DNA of 64,000 bases from an uncultured Tenacibaculum sp. (GCF_947504135.1 NZ_CANNGG010000001.1:248001-312000); one strand, 5' to 3'. Positions 8,370 to 17,249 are shown, numbered from the stretch's first letter. Numbers and translations: made by a program. The notes: a model not told the origin generated them from the letters alone.

Positions 8370-9029
8370 ATGAAAACAATTCAAGAAGCTGTTGAAATTA
8401 CCATCAGAAAAACGCCTTTTATAGAAGAGGCTTTAAATGAAAAGTTAATTAACGTATCTTCATTGGCAAGAGAAATCTTACCTGAAGTATCAAAGCTTTT
8501 AAAAAAAGAAGTAAAAGTAGGTGCAGTTATGATGGCAATAAATAGGCTATCTCCAGCAAATGAATTGAGAATTCGTAAAAATATTAAACGACTAGCCTTA
8601 AATTTAGGTGATGTAATTGTTCGTTCTGATCTTTGCGATTTTACATTTAAAAATACTCCCTCATTATTGAAAGAAATTGCTAAAATTTTAAGTAAATCAG
8701 CAGATAGTAACGATTACTTTTTAACAGTTTCTCAAGGAATTTTTGAAACAAACATTGTTACCAGTAAAAATTTACAACCTTATGTTGAAGAAATTTTTAA
8801 GAAGGAAACATTAATTAACAATGTAAACGATTTAGCATCTATAACTATTAAATTACCAAAAAATAATTTAGATCAATCAGGAATTTATTACTTTATTTTA
8901 AAGCAATTTGCTTGGGCAAATATTGCTGTACAAGAGGTAATATCTACTACTCATGAAATGACCATCGTGGTAAAAGAACGCGATGTAAATGAAACATTTG
9001 CCATTTTAATGGATTTGAAATTGAATTAA
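8370..9029 (+). CDS. Uncharacterised protein with ACT-like C-terminal domain
   Basis: A 219-residue soluble protein. The N-terminal 80 residues are helical and include a possible winged-helix-like segment (EEALNEKLINVSSLAREI). The C-terminal part (about 140-219) resembles the ACT regulatory domains of aspartate kinases: ASITIKLPKN, a helix with GIYYFILKQFAWANI, then a strand HEMTIVVKERD. ACT domains bind amino acids, so a sensor or regulator is plausible, but no enzyme domain is attached. It has the conserved 64-nt leader and probably shares its transcript with the MFS exporter three bases downstream. The ACT match is by eye. Confidence 0.6.
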   Translation: MKTIQEAVEITIRKTPFIEEALNEKLINVSSLAREILPEVSKLLKKEVKVGAVMMAINRLSPANELRIRKNIKRLALNLGDVIVRSDLCDFTFKNTPSLLKEIAKILSKSADSNDYFLTVSQGIFETNIVTSKNLQPYVEEIFKKETLINNVNDLASITIKLPKNNLDQSGIYYFILKQFAWANIAVQEVISTTHEMTIVVKERDVNETFAILMDLKLN

Positions 9030-9032
9030 TCC

Positions 9033-10304
9033 ATGCAGAAAAAAGATCCCTACGCCTCTCTTAGAATCAAGGAGTTTAATATTTTTCTTTTAGTCCGTTT
9101 TGCTTTAGTATTTGCTTGGTCTATGCAATTTATCATTATCGAGTGGCAAGTGTATAGTATCACAAAAAACCCGTTATCATTAGGTATTATTGGGCTAATG
9201 GAAGTAATTCCTGCTGTATCTATGGCTCTTTTTGCAGGGCATATTGTTGATCAAAAAGAGAAACGAAACTTACTTGCTTTATGTATCGGGTTGTTTTCTC
9301 TCATAAGTTTAGGCTTATTCTTTTTAACACTACCAAGTTTTATTGAAGGATGGGAGCAAAACACTATTCTTTATGCTATCTATGCGTTAGTGTTTTTTGG
9401 CGGATTGTTACGCTCGTTTTTCGGACCAACGATTTTTTCACTAATCGCCTTAATCGTTCCTAAAAAATTATACCCAAATGCAGCAACATGGAGTAGTTCT
9501 ACGTGGCAAATAGCTTCGGTATTAGGTCCCGCTTTTGCAGGTTTAACCATTTCTTGGATTGGGGTACATTGGTCGTTATGCATTGTTTTCGGACTGGTTT
9601 CTGTATCATTTTTAACAGTGTTCTTTATCAAAAAGAAACCAATTTTAAACCCGAAGATTGGCGAACCTGTCATGAAAAGTTTAAAAGAAGGAGTGCGTTT
9701 TGTGTATAAAACAAAGGCGATTTTAGGAGCCATTACGTTAGATATGATTTCGGTATTATTTGGTGGAGCTGTAGCCTTGTTACCTGTATACGCACAAGAT
9801 ATTTTAAAAGTAGGTCCTGAAGGGTTTGGGCTTTTACGTGCTGCACCTGCTGTAGGAGCGTTTTTAACGATGTTAGTAACTGCTTATATACCTATCAGTA
9901 GAAACGCTGGAATGAAGCTCTTAGCAGCTATTTTTGGTTTTGGAGTTTGTATTATAGTTTTTGGATTATCTTCTATTTTCTGGATTTCAATCGTAGCACT
10001 GTTTTTTAGTGGAGTTACCGATGGAGTTTCAATGGTTATTCGTCAAACCATTTTACAATTAAAAACACCTGATCACATGCGTGGTAGAGTAGCCTCGGTA
10101 AACTCTATGTTTGTTGGGTCTTCTAACGAATTAGGTGCTTTTGAAAGTGGTGTAACAGCAAAGTTAATGGGAACGGTAACTGCGGTTGTTTTCGGTGGAA
10201 CCATGACTTTAATTACGGTTGTAACAACGGGAATTTTAAATCCAACACTTCGAAAATTAGACCTGACTAAAGATTTGGAAGCGCATGAAAAAATAGAGGA
10301 GTAA
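9033..10304 (+). CDS. MFS transporter
   Basis: A 423-residue major facilitator of the EntS-like (MFS_3) group with 10-12 predicted membrane helices. After a short cytoplasmic head (MQKKDPYASLRIKEFNIFLL) the loop between helices 2 and 3 reads GHIVDQKEKRN, the place of the family A motif. MRGRVASVNSMF in the second half is typical of this exporter group. Substrate unknown. It begins three bases after the stop of the ACT-like gene, so the two are co-transcribed; export of an amino acid or related compound sensed by the ACT protein is a guess. Confidence 0.82.
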   Translation: MQKKDPYASLRIKEFNIFLLVRFALVFAWSMQFIIIEWQVYSITKNPLSLGIIGLMEVIPAVSMALFAGHIVDQKEKRNLLALCIGLFSLISLGLFFLTLPSFIEGWEQNTILYAIYALVFFGGLLRSFFGPTIFSLIALIVPKKLYPNAATWSSSTWQIASVLGPAFAGLTISWIGVHWSLCIVFGLVSVSFLTVFFIKKKPILNPKIGEPVMKSLKEGVRFVYKTKAILGAITLDMISVLFGGAVALLPVYAQDILKVGPEGFGLLRAAPAVGAFLTMLVTAYIPISRNAGMKLLAAIFGFGVCIIVFGLSSIFWISIVALFFSGVTDGVSMVIRQTILQLKTPDHMRGRVASVNSMFVGSSNELGAFESGVTAKLMGTVTAVVFGGTMTLITVVTTGILNPTLRKLDLTKDLEAHEKIEE

Positions 10305-10316
10305 TCATATATAATT

Positions 10317-10351
10317 AAAAACCCCTGAAACTTAATTCCAGGGGTTTTTTA
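10317..10351 (+). terminator. Terminator after the MFS gene
   Basis: Hairpin AAAAACCCCTG / CAGGGGTTTTTT with a 12-base loop, ending in a T-run. Confidence 0.85.
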
Positions 10352-10381
10352 GTATGATTGTTTCAACTATCAATAAATTAA

Positions 10382-10873
10382 TTAAGACATATCAAAATAG
10401 TTGATTTTTGTAATCTTTTTTGTTGTTTGATCAAAGTCGATGTTGATAAAAACATCACAACTATCACATTCGGCGTATAAAACACTTTTATCACCATTTC
10501 TACCAGTACTTAGGTCAACACTACCTAATTTACTAATAGGGTCTCCAACTGTTACTGTAACGCCTTTTATTGTAAAATTAGCTTCGTTACTTAAAACATC
10601 AAACGATTCTATGAAAGGTTTTCTTCCAGAAGTAGAAAAATCAATTTTTAACCCATTGAATTTATAGTAATAGTAAAACCCATTATCTTCATAAGAATTA
10701 GAAGCACCAAGTAGCGATTCTATCTTGGCTTGTTTTCCAAGGGTTTTTTTTAAATCACCTAAAGTGATATTATTGATTTTAATATTGTTAAAATCAGAAC
10801 TAGAAATAACATTGGTTTGGCTTTTTACTATAAAACTGGTTAATAAAAAGAATACGACTACAACTTGTTTCAT
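10382..10873 (-). CDS. Secreted protein of unknown function
   Basis: A 163-residue protein with a signal peptide (MKQVVVVFFLLTSFIVKSQ). The mature part has the pattern ITLGDLKKTLGKQAKIES, then YYYYKFNGLKIDFS, then GDPISKLGSVDLS, which suggests a repeated small alpha-beta module of periplasmic type. Two Cys in CDSCD near the C-terminus could bind metal or form a disulfide. The start at 10873 begins the signal peptide; the frame is open 18 codons further but that part looks non-coding. Transcribed alone from the box at 10925-10932. I do not recognise a family. Confidence 0.6.
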   Translation of the reverse strand: MKQVVVVFFLLTSFIVKSQTNVISSSDFNNIKINNITLGDLKKTLGKQAKIESLLGASNSYEDNGFYYYYKFNGLKIDFSTSGRKPFIESFDVLSNEANFTIKGVTVTVGDPISKLGSVDLSTGRNGDKSVLYAECDSCDVFINIDFDQTTKKITKINYFDMS

Positions 10874-10924
10874 GCTATTTAAAATAATTGTACTAACCTT
10901 TTTTTGGTAGGGGTTATGGAGCGC

Positions 10925-10958
10925 CAAATATATAATTCTAAGATAATTTATAAGGCAA
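10925..10958 (-). promoter_or_regulatory. Promoter of the secreted-protein gene
   Basis: On the minus strand, TATATTTG (10925-10932) is preceded after 23 bases by TTG (10956-10958), the upper end of the allowed spacing. It leaves a leader of about 45 nt. Confidence 0.5.
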
Positions 10959-10962
10959 GAAA

Positions 10963-12609
10963 CTAGTTAAATTTTACTGTTAAGTTTATCTTTTCTTCCA
11001 ACTCTTTTTCGTACAATAAAGTTGTATCATTATCCCAATTAAAACGTTTGGCAAACTCTTGTACTACAAAGTTTTTATGGATATCAACACTAGGTTTATC
11101 AAAAAACAAGCGACCTGTTCTTCTCATAAAAAAGTCGGTAGGTGTACAAGTCATTTCGTGTTTTGTAGTAAACCAAATTTCAGCTTGTAATAAGCGTCTT
11201 TCAAGGTTTTTTTCCTCTAACTCATCAAATTTATCTAAAATAAGTTCGGTTTGTTTTCCGTAGTTATGCACTAAATAATTAGCATCTTTTTCAGTAAAAC
11301 CAAACGGTTTTATACGTTTATAAATTTGATTGCTATATAATTTAACCGATTTGTAGTTTTGAAATGGTCCACCAGCTAATACAATTTCTTCAGTTTGAAT
11401 AGGGTCGAAATCTACCTCAAAACGGCGTTTTATTTTTTTAGCAACGATATCTACAATACGTTCTGACATTTTTCGATATCCAGTTAATTTACCTCCTGCA
11501 ATAGAGATTAACTTGGTGTCAGACACAAAAATTTCATCCTTACGAGATAATTCTGAAGCTGATTTTCCTTCTTCATGAATTAAGGGGCGTAATCCTGCCC
11601 ATGAAGATTGAATATCATCTATTGTTAAATGAATATCAGGAAACATATTGTTAACCGCTTCAATTAAATACAAAGCATCTACCATTGAGGTTTCTACTGA
11701 ATCTTTGTCTTGTTGATAATTGGTATCGGTAGTTCCGAAATAGGTTACTTTTCCACGAGGAATAGCAAACATCATACGACCATCAGGAATATCAAAATAA
11801 ACGGATTGCTTTACAGGTAATTTTTCATGCGGAACCACCAAATGCACTCCTTTTGTTAAGTGTAAACGTTTTCCAATTTTGGAGTTATTTATTTGACGCA
11901 ATTCATCTACCCAAGGTCCTGCAGCATTTACTACATATTTCGCCTTGATATCGTAGCTTTCTTTGGTAAAAACATCAGTTACTTTAGCGCCTACTACACG
12001 ATTCTTTTCATAAATAAATTCATCTGCATGCGTATAATTTAATATTTGAGCATCGTATTGACTGGCTGTTTTTAACACTTCTATAGTTAAGCGCGCATCA
12101 TCGGTACGATATTCAGCATAAAAACCTGCTCCGTTTAAAATACTTTCTGGCAACAAAGGCTCTTTTTCTAACGCTTCATTTTTGGTAAGCATTTTACGTT
12201 TATCATCGCCTTCAACAGAAGCCAACACATCGTAAACTTTTAATCCGATAGAGGTTAACCACGAACCGTAGGTTCCGCCTTCAATAAGTGGTAAAATCAT
12301 CTTTTCAGGAATTACCAAATGAGGTGCCAATTTATGAACAATGGCACGCTCGGTACCTACTTCTTTTACCAACCAAAAATCGAATTGTTTAAGGTATCGC
12401 AATCCACCATGGATAAGTTTGGTTGATTTACTAGAAGTACCAGAAGCGAAATCATTTTTTTCAATAAGGGCAACTTTCATACCGCGTGAAGCTGCATCTA
12501 AAGCAATACCCGCTCCAGTTATTCCGCCACCAATTACTAAAATATCGAACTCAGTTGTTTGTAATTCTTGCTGAATATTAGCTCGGTTAAAAAAAGAAAA
12601 ATTGTTCAT
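10963..12609 (-). CDS. glpD: FAD-dependent glycerol-3-phosphate dehydrogenase/oxidase
   Basis: A 548-residue membrane-associated flavoprotein oxidising sn-glycerol 3-phosphate to dihydroxyacetone phosphate and passing electrons to the quinone pool. The FAD Rossmann motif VIGGGITGAGIALDAASRG is near residue 25, KSTKLIHGGLRYL near 60, and the C-terminal helical domain is present (ERRLLQAEIWFTTKHEMTCT). The start is ATG 12609; the longer frame opens with TTG inside the -7 box at 12628-12635. No glpF or glpK lies nearby, so glycerol uptake must be encoded elsewhere, or the enzyme serves lipid turnover. Confidence 0.93.
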   Translation of the reverse strand: MNNFSFFNRANIQQELQTTEFDILVIGGGITGAGIALDAASRGMKVALIEKNDFASGTSSKSTKLIHGGLRYLKQFDFWLVKEVGTERAIVHKLAPHLVIPEKMILPLIEGGTYGSWLTSIGLKVYDVLASVEGDDKRKMLTKNEALEKEPLLPESILNGAGFYAEYRTDDARLTIEVLKTASQYDAQILNYTHADEFIYEKNRVVGAKVTDVFTKESYDIKAKYVVNAAGPWVDELRQINNSKIGKRLHLTKGVHLVVPHEKLPVKQSVYFDIPDGRMMFAIPRGKVTYFGTTDTNYQQDKDSVETSMVDALYLIEAVNNMFPDIHLTIDDIQSSWAGLRPLIHEEGKSASELSRKDEIFVSDTKLISIAGGKLTGYRKMSERIVDIVAKKIKRRFEVDFDPIQTEEIVLAGGPFQNYKSVKLYSNQIYKRIKPFGFTEKDANYLVHNYGKQTELILDKFDELEEKNLERRLLQAEIWFTTKHEMTCTPTDFFMRRTGRLFFDKPSVDIHKNFVVQEFAKRFNWDNDTTLLYEKELEEKINLTVKFN

Positions 12610-12627
12610 AGATGTTTTTTTATCTAC

Positions 12628-12635
12628 CAAAAGTA
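12628..12635 (-). promoter_or_regulatory. glpD -7 promoter box
   Basis: TACTTTTG on the minus strand, a perfect -7 match 18 bases before the glpD ATG. It overlaps the TTG that opens the longer frame, so it decides the start. Confidence 0.55.
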
Positions 12636-12738
12636 AGAATAAAATGAACTGAAAGAGAATAAAAAAAGGGTTGATTTTTTTAATTTTTGATATAAATTTT
12701 ACTCATTTTAATCGTGAAATCAGTAGAATTGACAAAAA

Positions 12739-13713
12739 TTATAAAACCATTAGATTACAACCTCTAATATCAGAATTATCAAAACGTCCGATAATTTCAA
12801 AACTATTGTCTTGGTATACTTTTCCTAAATCTTGTGTAGCAATAAAAGAACAAGAATTGTAGTTTGCTAAATCGATTACATTAATTCCGCCAGATTTTCC
12901 CTTTGGCAAAATAGTCAAAGCATCTTCAGTATCACGAGTTAAAATTTGCATCCAAGGCGGACAGTTAAAAATACCATTTCCTTTTGAATATCCTTGACTT
13001 AACAATTCTGTCATTCCATATTCAGAATGAATATTTTGTACTCCAAATCCGTTACTTAAAATTGTGTGTAACTCGCTGCGAATAAGCTCTTTTCTTCTTC
13101 CTTTCATACCACCAGTTTCCATAATAATAGTATTAGAAAGGTTGAATTCATATTGCTCAATTAAATCTAACAAAGCAAATGAAACACCAATTAAAAGTAC
13201 TTTTTTTCCTTGAGTATCCAGAAACTTAAGCTTTTGAGCTAACTCATCAAGATTGTTGAGGTAGAATCCGCTTTCAGTATGTTGAGAACGCTTGATTAAA
13301 TCATCAACCATATAAATTAAAGAAGAACCCTTTCGTTCTAAATAATTCGGCAACAAAGCTAGTACCACATAATCTTCGATATTTCCGTAAAAATGTTCAA
13401 AACCTTTTAGATAGCTGGTTTCGTACCATGATAAATCGGTAACTAAATGTTTACTAGTTGTACTTCCTGTTGTTCCCGAACTGGTAAAAGTTTCTTGAAT
13501 TTCATCAGCAGATGAAAGTACTTCTCGAGTTTTAAAAAACTGAATAGGTAAAAACGGAATTTGCTCTACAGTATGTACATCAGAAGGATGAACATAGATT
13601 AAATCACAAAAAGAGCGATATACTTTGTTATTAGCAAATTGATGCTTAAAAACCTGTAGTGCTGTATTCGTGAAATCTTCAGTAGATTGTATGTTAAAAA
13701 CGGTACTTTTCAT
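12739..13713 (-). CDS. LuxE-like acyl-protein synthetase / acyl-activating enzyme
   Basis: A 324-residue member of the LuxE/PaaK branch of the ANL adenylating superfamily. The P-loop TSSGTTGSTTSKH is at 77-89, HSEYGMTELLSQGY near 235 corresponds to the conserved Y-G-x-T-E motif, and the end (IIGRFDNSDIRGC) matches the hinge motif GR-D. LuxE activates fatty acids for the luciferase reductase complex, but no other lux gene is near. In Flavobacteriia such orphan genes probably activate another carboxylic acid. The box TATTTTTG at 13723-13730 leaves a leader of about 6 nt. Confidence 0.82.
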   Translation of the reverse strand: MKSTVFNIQSTEDFTNTALQVFKHQFANNKVYRSFCDLIYVHPSDVHTVEQIPFLPIQFFKTREVLSSADEIQETFTSSGTTGSTTSKHLVTDLSWYETSYLKGFEHFYGNIEDYVVLALLPNYLERKGSSLIYMVDDLIKRSQHTESGFYLNNLDELAQKLKFLDTQGKKVLLIGVSFALLDLIEQYEFNLSNTIIMETGGMKGRRKELIRSELHTILSNGFGVQNIHSEYGMTELLSQGYSKGNGIFNCPPWMQILTRDTEDALTILPKGKSGGINVIDLANYNSCSFIATQDLGKVYQDNSFEIIGRFDNSDIRGCNLMVL

Positions 13714-13722
13714 AAACTTTCA

Positions 13723-13730
13723 CAAAAATA
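13723..13730 (-). promoter_or_regulatory. -7 promoter box of the LuxE-like gene
   Basis: TATTTTTG on the minus strand, a perfect -7 match nine bases before the ATG, predicting a very short leader. Confidence 0.55.
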
Positions 13731-13801
13731 CAAGTATTCCACGCAACCTTTTTAATTTTTTTTCATCTAGTAGGTAAATCAATAAATTTAAAATATAGAT
13801 A

Positions 13802-14206
13802 ATGAAAAAAATTTTGATTCTTTTTTTGAGTGTGTTTACGTTTTATTCTTGTTTGGATGATGACGGACCGAATTTTAGATATGAGTTTTTAAAGGTTGAT
13901 AGTGCAGAGACTCCAGAGAGTTTTACCTTCGGGGAGGTAGATACCATAAAAATTAAGTATACACTACCTAATAGTTGTTATGCTTTTAATGGATTGTATT
14001 ATCAAAAAGTGGATACAACTAGAATTGTAGCTGGTACAGCAATAGTAGCTCTTGATGTTGCTTGTACTCAAGAAACAAGACAAGAAGAATATGCTTTTCC
14101 TGTTGAGGCAACACAAGAGGAAGATTATGTTTTTAAGTTTTGGAAAGGTAAAAATGAAGAAGGAGAAGATGTATATGAAGAAGTGGTAATTCCAGTAAAT
14201 TTGTAA
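13802..14206 (+). CDS. Small lipoprotein, first gene of the sigma operon
   Basis: A 134-residue protein with a type II signal peptide (MKKILILFLSVFTFYSC) and lipid-attachment Cys at residue 17 followed by LDDDGPN. The mature part is mostly beta (TFGEVDTIKIKYTLPNSCYAF, then YVFKFWKGKNEEGE). It has two further Cys. No family is recognised. Its stop is one base before the apparent start of the sigma gene, so it is likely translated together with it and may relate to the envelope signal the sigma factor answers. Confidence 0.7.
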   Translation: MKKILILFLSVFTFYSCLDDDGPNFRYEFLKVDSAETPESFTFGEVDTIKIKYTLPNSCYAFNGLYYQKVDTTRIVAGTAIVALDVACTQETRQEEYAFPVEATQEEDYVFKFWKGKNEEGEDVYEEVVIPVNL

Positions 14207-14207
14207 C

Positions 14208-14750
14208 ATCAATTTAGAGAAACTCATACAAGAATGCTGTCGTCAAAATATAACAGCTCAAGCTCAAGTTTATCAGTTATTTTCTGGTAAACTTTTTGCG
14301 CTTTGTTTAAAGTATTCTCGAAATTATCAAGATGCAGAAGATACACTGCAAGACAGTTTCTTAACCATTTTTAAAAAGATACCTCAATATAATAATGAAG
14401 GTTCTTTTGAAGGATGGATGAAGCGAATAACCATAAATACAGCTTTACAAAAGTATAGAGAGAAATCACCTTTACAATTAGTGTCGGAAGGAATTAATGA
14501 GGAATTAGAAGAAGAAGTTGTGTTAGAAGCAGAAAGTGTAAATGTTGATGTATTGTTAAGTTTAATTCAAAATTTACCAGATAGGTATCGTTTGGTTTTT
14601 AACTTGTATGTTTTAGACAATTATTCGCATAAAGAAATAGCGTCGTTACTGAATATTACAGAAGGAACGTCCAAATCTAATTTATCAAGAGCACGACAAT
14701 TATTAAAAAAAGAGTTAGAAGTGTATCAAGCAACAGCGCAAAAGGCATAA
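14208..14750 (+). CDS. ECF-family RNA polymerase sigma factor with apparent AUC start
   Basis: A 180-residue group 4 sigma factor. Region 2 reads KYSRNYQDAEDTLQDSFLTI (about 36-55), region 2.4 GSFEGWMKRITINT (about 65-78) and region 4 YSHKEIASLLNITEGTSKSN (about 145-164). The frame between the upstream stop and 14418 has no ATG, GTG or TTG, yet it encodes all of region 2. Homologues as I remember them begin M-N-L-E; here that site is ATC AAT TTA GAG, one base after the lipoprotein stop. Starting at the first ATG (14418) would leave 110 residues without region 2. It is directly followed by its probable anti-sigma gene. Confidence 0.85.
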   Translation: MNLEKLIQECCRQNITAQAQVYQLFSGKLFALCLKYSRNYQDAEDTLQDSFLTIFKKIPQYNNEGSFEGWMKRITINTALQKYREKSPLQLVSEGINEELEEEVVLEAESVNVDVLLSLIQNLPDRYRLVFNLYVLDNYSHKEIASLLNITEGTSKSNLSRARQLLKKELEVYQATAQKA

Positions 14751-16127
14751 ATGATGGAAGATAAAAACATCGATAGACTTTTTCAAGAAGGACTTAAAGA
14801 TTTGGAGGTAACTCCGAACGATAGTGTGTGGAACGGAATTGAAAGTAAGTTAAAAAAGAAGAAAAAGAATCGTTTGCTTCCTATTTGGTGGTTTTCTGGC
14901 GGAGTTGCAGCCATATTAGTTTTAGGACTTTTATTGTATCCTTATATTGATAAACAAGAGAATTTAGAAAAAATAAACCCAGTAATTGTTGAATCAGAAT
15001 CATCAACACCTGAAGAAAATAAAAAAGAAGAACTAAAAGATATTTTATTAACTGAACCAATAAAAGAAAATTTAGAAGAAACACGTATAGTAAAAGAAGA
15101 AACGAAAAAGAAAAAAGTATTGAAAGAAAAACTTCATACGAATGAAGTTTTAGTCGCTAATCATGTTGTGAAGATTAGTAAAAATGAGCTACAAGAAAAA
15201 GATAGCAACATAGAGAATGGAGTTGTTGAAGGGTCTTTATTCTCTAAAAACCATGTTGTGAAAGAAGAAAATACTGGCAAGCTTGAAAATAGCTTGCCAG
15301 TTATTACTGAAAATGCTCAAGAAGAATCAAACAAAAAAAATGATAGTGTAAAACAAAAAATTCCTCCTAAAAAAGATTTTTTAGCCTTTGTTGATGAGAA
15401 ATCAGCAGAAGAAACCAAAGAAAAGTCCAAAACGAAGTCTTGGTCTGTTTCACCTACAGTAGCAGTTTTAAACTCTAATTCATTTTCTGAATCATCTCCA
15501 ATAGATGCAAGTTTATCAAATTCAACAAAAGGAAATACAAGCTATTCTTATGGGGTTCAAGTAGCATATCAATTAAATAAAAAATGGACACTTCAATCGG
15601 GAATTCATTTACAAGAAATGGGGTATTCTAACACCAATGTAGCTGTTAATCCTGTAACATCAAGTAGTGCAAATGTAGTTTTCAGCTCAGGTGAAAATTA
15701 TGCGTTAAATGATGTATCTCAAGAAAGTTTTAGTTCTAATTCCATTTCCATAAGTAGAGGAAGCCTTGATGGAGAGTTAAATCAAAAATATGGATATGTT
15801 GAGGTTCCAATACAAATAAAATACAATTTCTTAGAAGGGAAAAAGCTTAAAACAGAATTAGTAGTTGGTTTTAGTTCATTGTTTTTAAATAAAAATGATG
15901 TAACTCTTAATACCACGAATTTTTCTACTTCTGGCGAGGCCAATAACTTAAACTCAATTAATTTTAGTGGAAACTTAGGAATTGATTTAAATTATCAACT
16001 AGGTAATAAATGGTCTTTAAATATTAATCCAATGTTAAAAACCCAATTAAATACATTTAAAAATGATTCAAATGGGTTTCAACCTTATTTTATAGGAGTT
16101 TATACAGGTTTAAGTTATCAGTTTTAA
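14751..16127 (+). CDS. Anti-sigma-like membrane protein with C-terminal barrel-like domain
   Basis: A 458-residue protein starting immediately after the sigma stop. Residues 1-45 (DRLFQEGLKDLEVTPNDSVW) resemble the N-terminal segment of Bacteroidota anti-sigma partners. A membrane helix follows (LLPIWWFSGGVAAILVLGLL, about 43-65), then a long charged Lys/Glu linker (70-220), then about 230 residues that look like an outer-membrane beta-barrel or PorT-like domain (SWSVSPTVAVL, YSYGVQVAYQLNKKWTLQSG, ending in FIGVYTGLSYQF). The architecture suggests it spans the periplasm and may link envelope state to the sigma factor. The role is inferred from gene order. Confidence 0.72.
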   Translation: MMEDKNIDRLFQEGLKDLEVTPNDSVWNGIESKLKKKKKNRLLPIWWFSGGVAAILVLGLLLYPYIDKQENLEKINPVIVESESSTPEENKKEELKDILLTEPIKENLEETRIVKEETKKKKVLKEKLHTNEVLVANHVVKISKNELQEKDSNIENGVVEGSLFSKNHVVKEENTGKLENSLPVITENAQEESNKKNDSVKQKIPPKKDFLAFVDEKSAEETKEKSKTKSWSVSPTVAVLNSNSFSESSPIDASLSNSTKGNTSYSYGVQVAYQLNKKWTLQSGIHLQEMGYSNTNVAVNPVTSSSANVVFSSGENYALNDVSQESFSSNSISISRGSLDGELNQKYGYVEVPIQIKYNFLEGKKLKTELVVGFSSLFLNKNDVTLNTTNFSTSGEANNLNSINFSGNLGIDLNYQLGNKWSLNINPMLKTQLNTFKNDSNGFQPYFIGVYTGLSYQF

Positions 16128-17176
16128 TCTGCATAAATTTTAACAACCAAATCACCTTTATCATTCATTGAAGCTCTGTACATTCCAGCAGTGTTAAATT
16201 CAAAAGACATGTTTCCGTTTTTATCAAGAGCTACGACACCACCTGTACCACCAAGTTTGGTTAATTTATTTTGAATAACATCTTTGGTAGCCTCTTTCAA
16301 TGTTTTTTGTTGATATTCCATTTGTGCAGAAATATCATAGGCTACTTGAGTACGTATAAAATATTCGCCCCAACCAGTTGAAGAAACACCACAAGTTTTA
16401 TTATTTGCATAGGTACCCGAACCAATAATAGGAGAATCTCCAATTCGTCCCCAACGTTTATTAGTCATACCACCAGTAGAAGTTCCTGCAGTAATATTTC
16501 CATCTTTATCTAAAGCAACACAACCAACTGTACCATATTTACTGTTTTTAATATCAGCATCGTAAAAAGCAGCTTTTTTATCGTCATGGTCTAATTCCGT
16601 TTTTTGTTTGTCTTTAATTCGTTGTAAAGATTTGAAACGATTTTCGGTATAAAAATAACTTGGATCTACAATTTCTAATCCTTGTTCTTTCGCAAATTGA
16701 GAAGCACCAGCACCAGAAAGCATCACATGATCAGAGTTAGTTATTACAGTTCTTGCCGCTTCAATAGGGCTTTTTATATCTTTTACCCCTGCAACAGCAC
16801 CAGCATTCAAGGTTTTTCCATCCATAAAAGAAGCATCTAATTCGTTAGTTTCTTCATGGGTAAAAACAGCTCCTTTTCCAGCATTAAATAAGGGAGATTC
16901 TTCCATTACCTGAATAGTTTTTACAACAGCATCTCCACTAGAGCCTCCATTTTTTAAAATTTCATACCCAGTTCTTACAGCTTCTTCTAGTTTGGCTTTA
17001 TAAGCAGCTTCTTTTTCAGGAGTCATGTTTTTTTTCAGAATTGTACCAGCACCACCATGAATAATAATAGCAAACTCGTTTGTAGGAGTATCATTTTGTT
17101 TTTTGGAAGTTGTTCTAGTTTTATTACAAGAAAACAGTAGAAAGATTAAAGTAAGGCAGTAGAAAATATTTTTCAT
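16124..17176 (-). CDS. Isoaspartyl peptidase / L-asparaginase (Ntn hydrolase)
   Basis: A 350-residue plant-type asparaginase that removes isoaspartyl residues from peptides and hydrolyses Asn. It is made as a precursor cut before the nucleophilic Thr, seen here in KYGTVGCVALDKDGN near residue 215; the GTSTGGMTNKRWGRIGDSP and GSGTYANN segments that line the site follow. The N-terminus has a lipoprotein signal (LIFLLFSC, Cys 17), so it should be periplasmic or surface-exposed. It ends convergent with the barrel gene with a 4-bp overlap. Confidence 0.9.
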   Translation of the reverse strand: MKNIFYCLTLIFLLFSCNKTRTTSKKQNDTPTNEFAIIIHGGAGTILKKNMTPEKEAAYKAKLEEAVRTGYEILKNGGSSGDAVVKTIQVMEESPLFNAGKGAVFTHEETNELDASFMDGKTLNAGAVAGVKDIKSPIEAARTVITNSDHVMLSGAGASQFAKEQGLEIVDPSYFYTENRFKSLQRIKDKQKTELDHDDKKAAFYDADIKNSKYGTVGCVALDKDGNITAGTSTGGMTNKRWGRIGDSPIIGSGTYANNKTCGVSSTGWGEYFIRTQVAYDISAQMEYQQKTLKEATKDVIQNKLTKLGGTGGVVALDKNGNMSFEFNTAGMYRASMNDKGDLVVKIYAD

Positions 17177-17241
17177 GATTTTGTTAATTTTTAAACAAAC
17201 AGAGTTGTTTTTGTTTAATTTATTAATTGTAAAATTATTCG

Positions 17242-17249
17242 TAGTTTTG
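17242..17249 (+). promoter_or_regulatory. -7 promoter box of the aldehyde dehydrogenase gene
   Basis: TAGTTTTG, a perfect -7 match, leaving a leader of about 35 nt before the ATG at 17288. Confidence 0.5.

Noticed and set aside
14418..14750. Sigma gene starting at the first ATG (110 residues).
   Set aside because: This would remove all of sigma region 2, which is fully conserved in the frame upstream.
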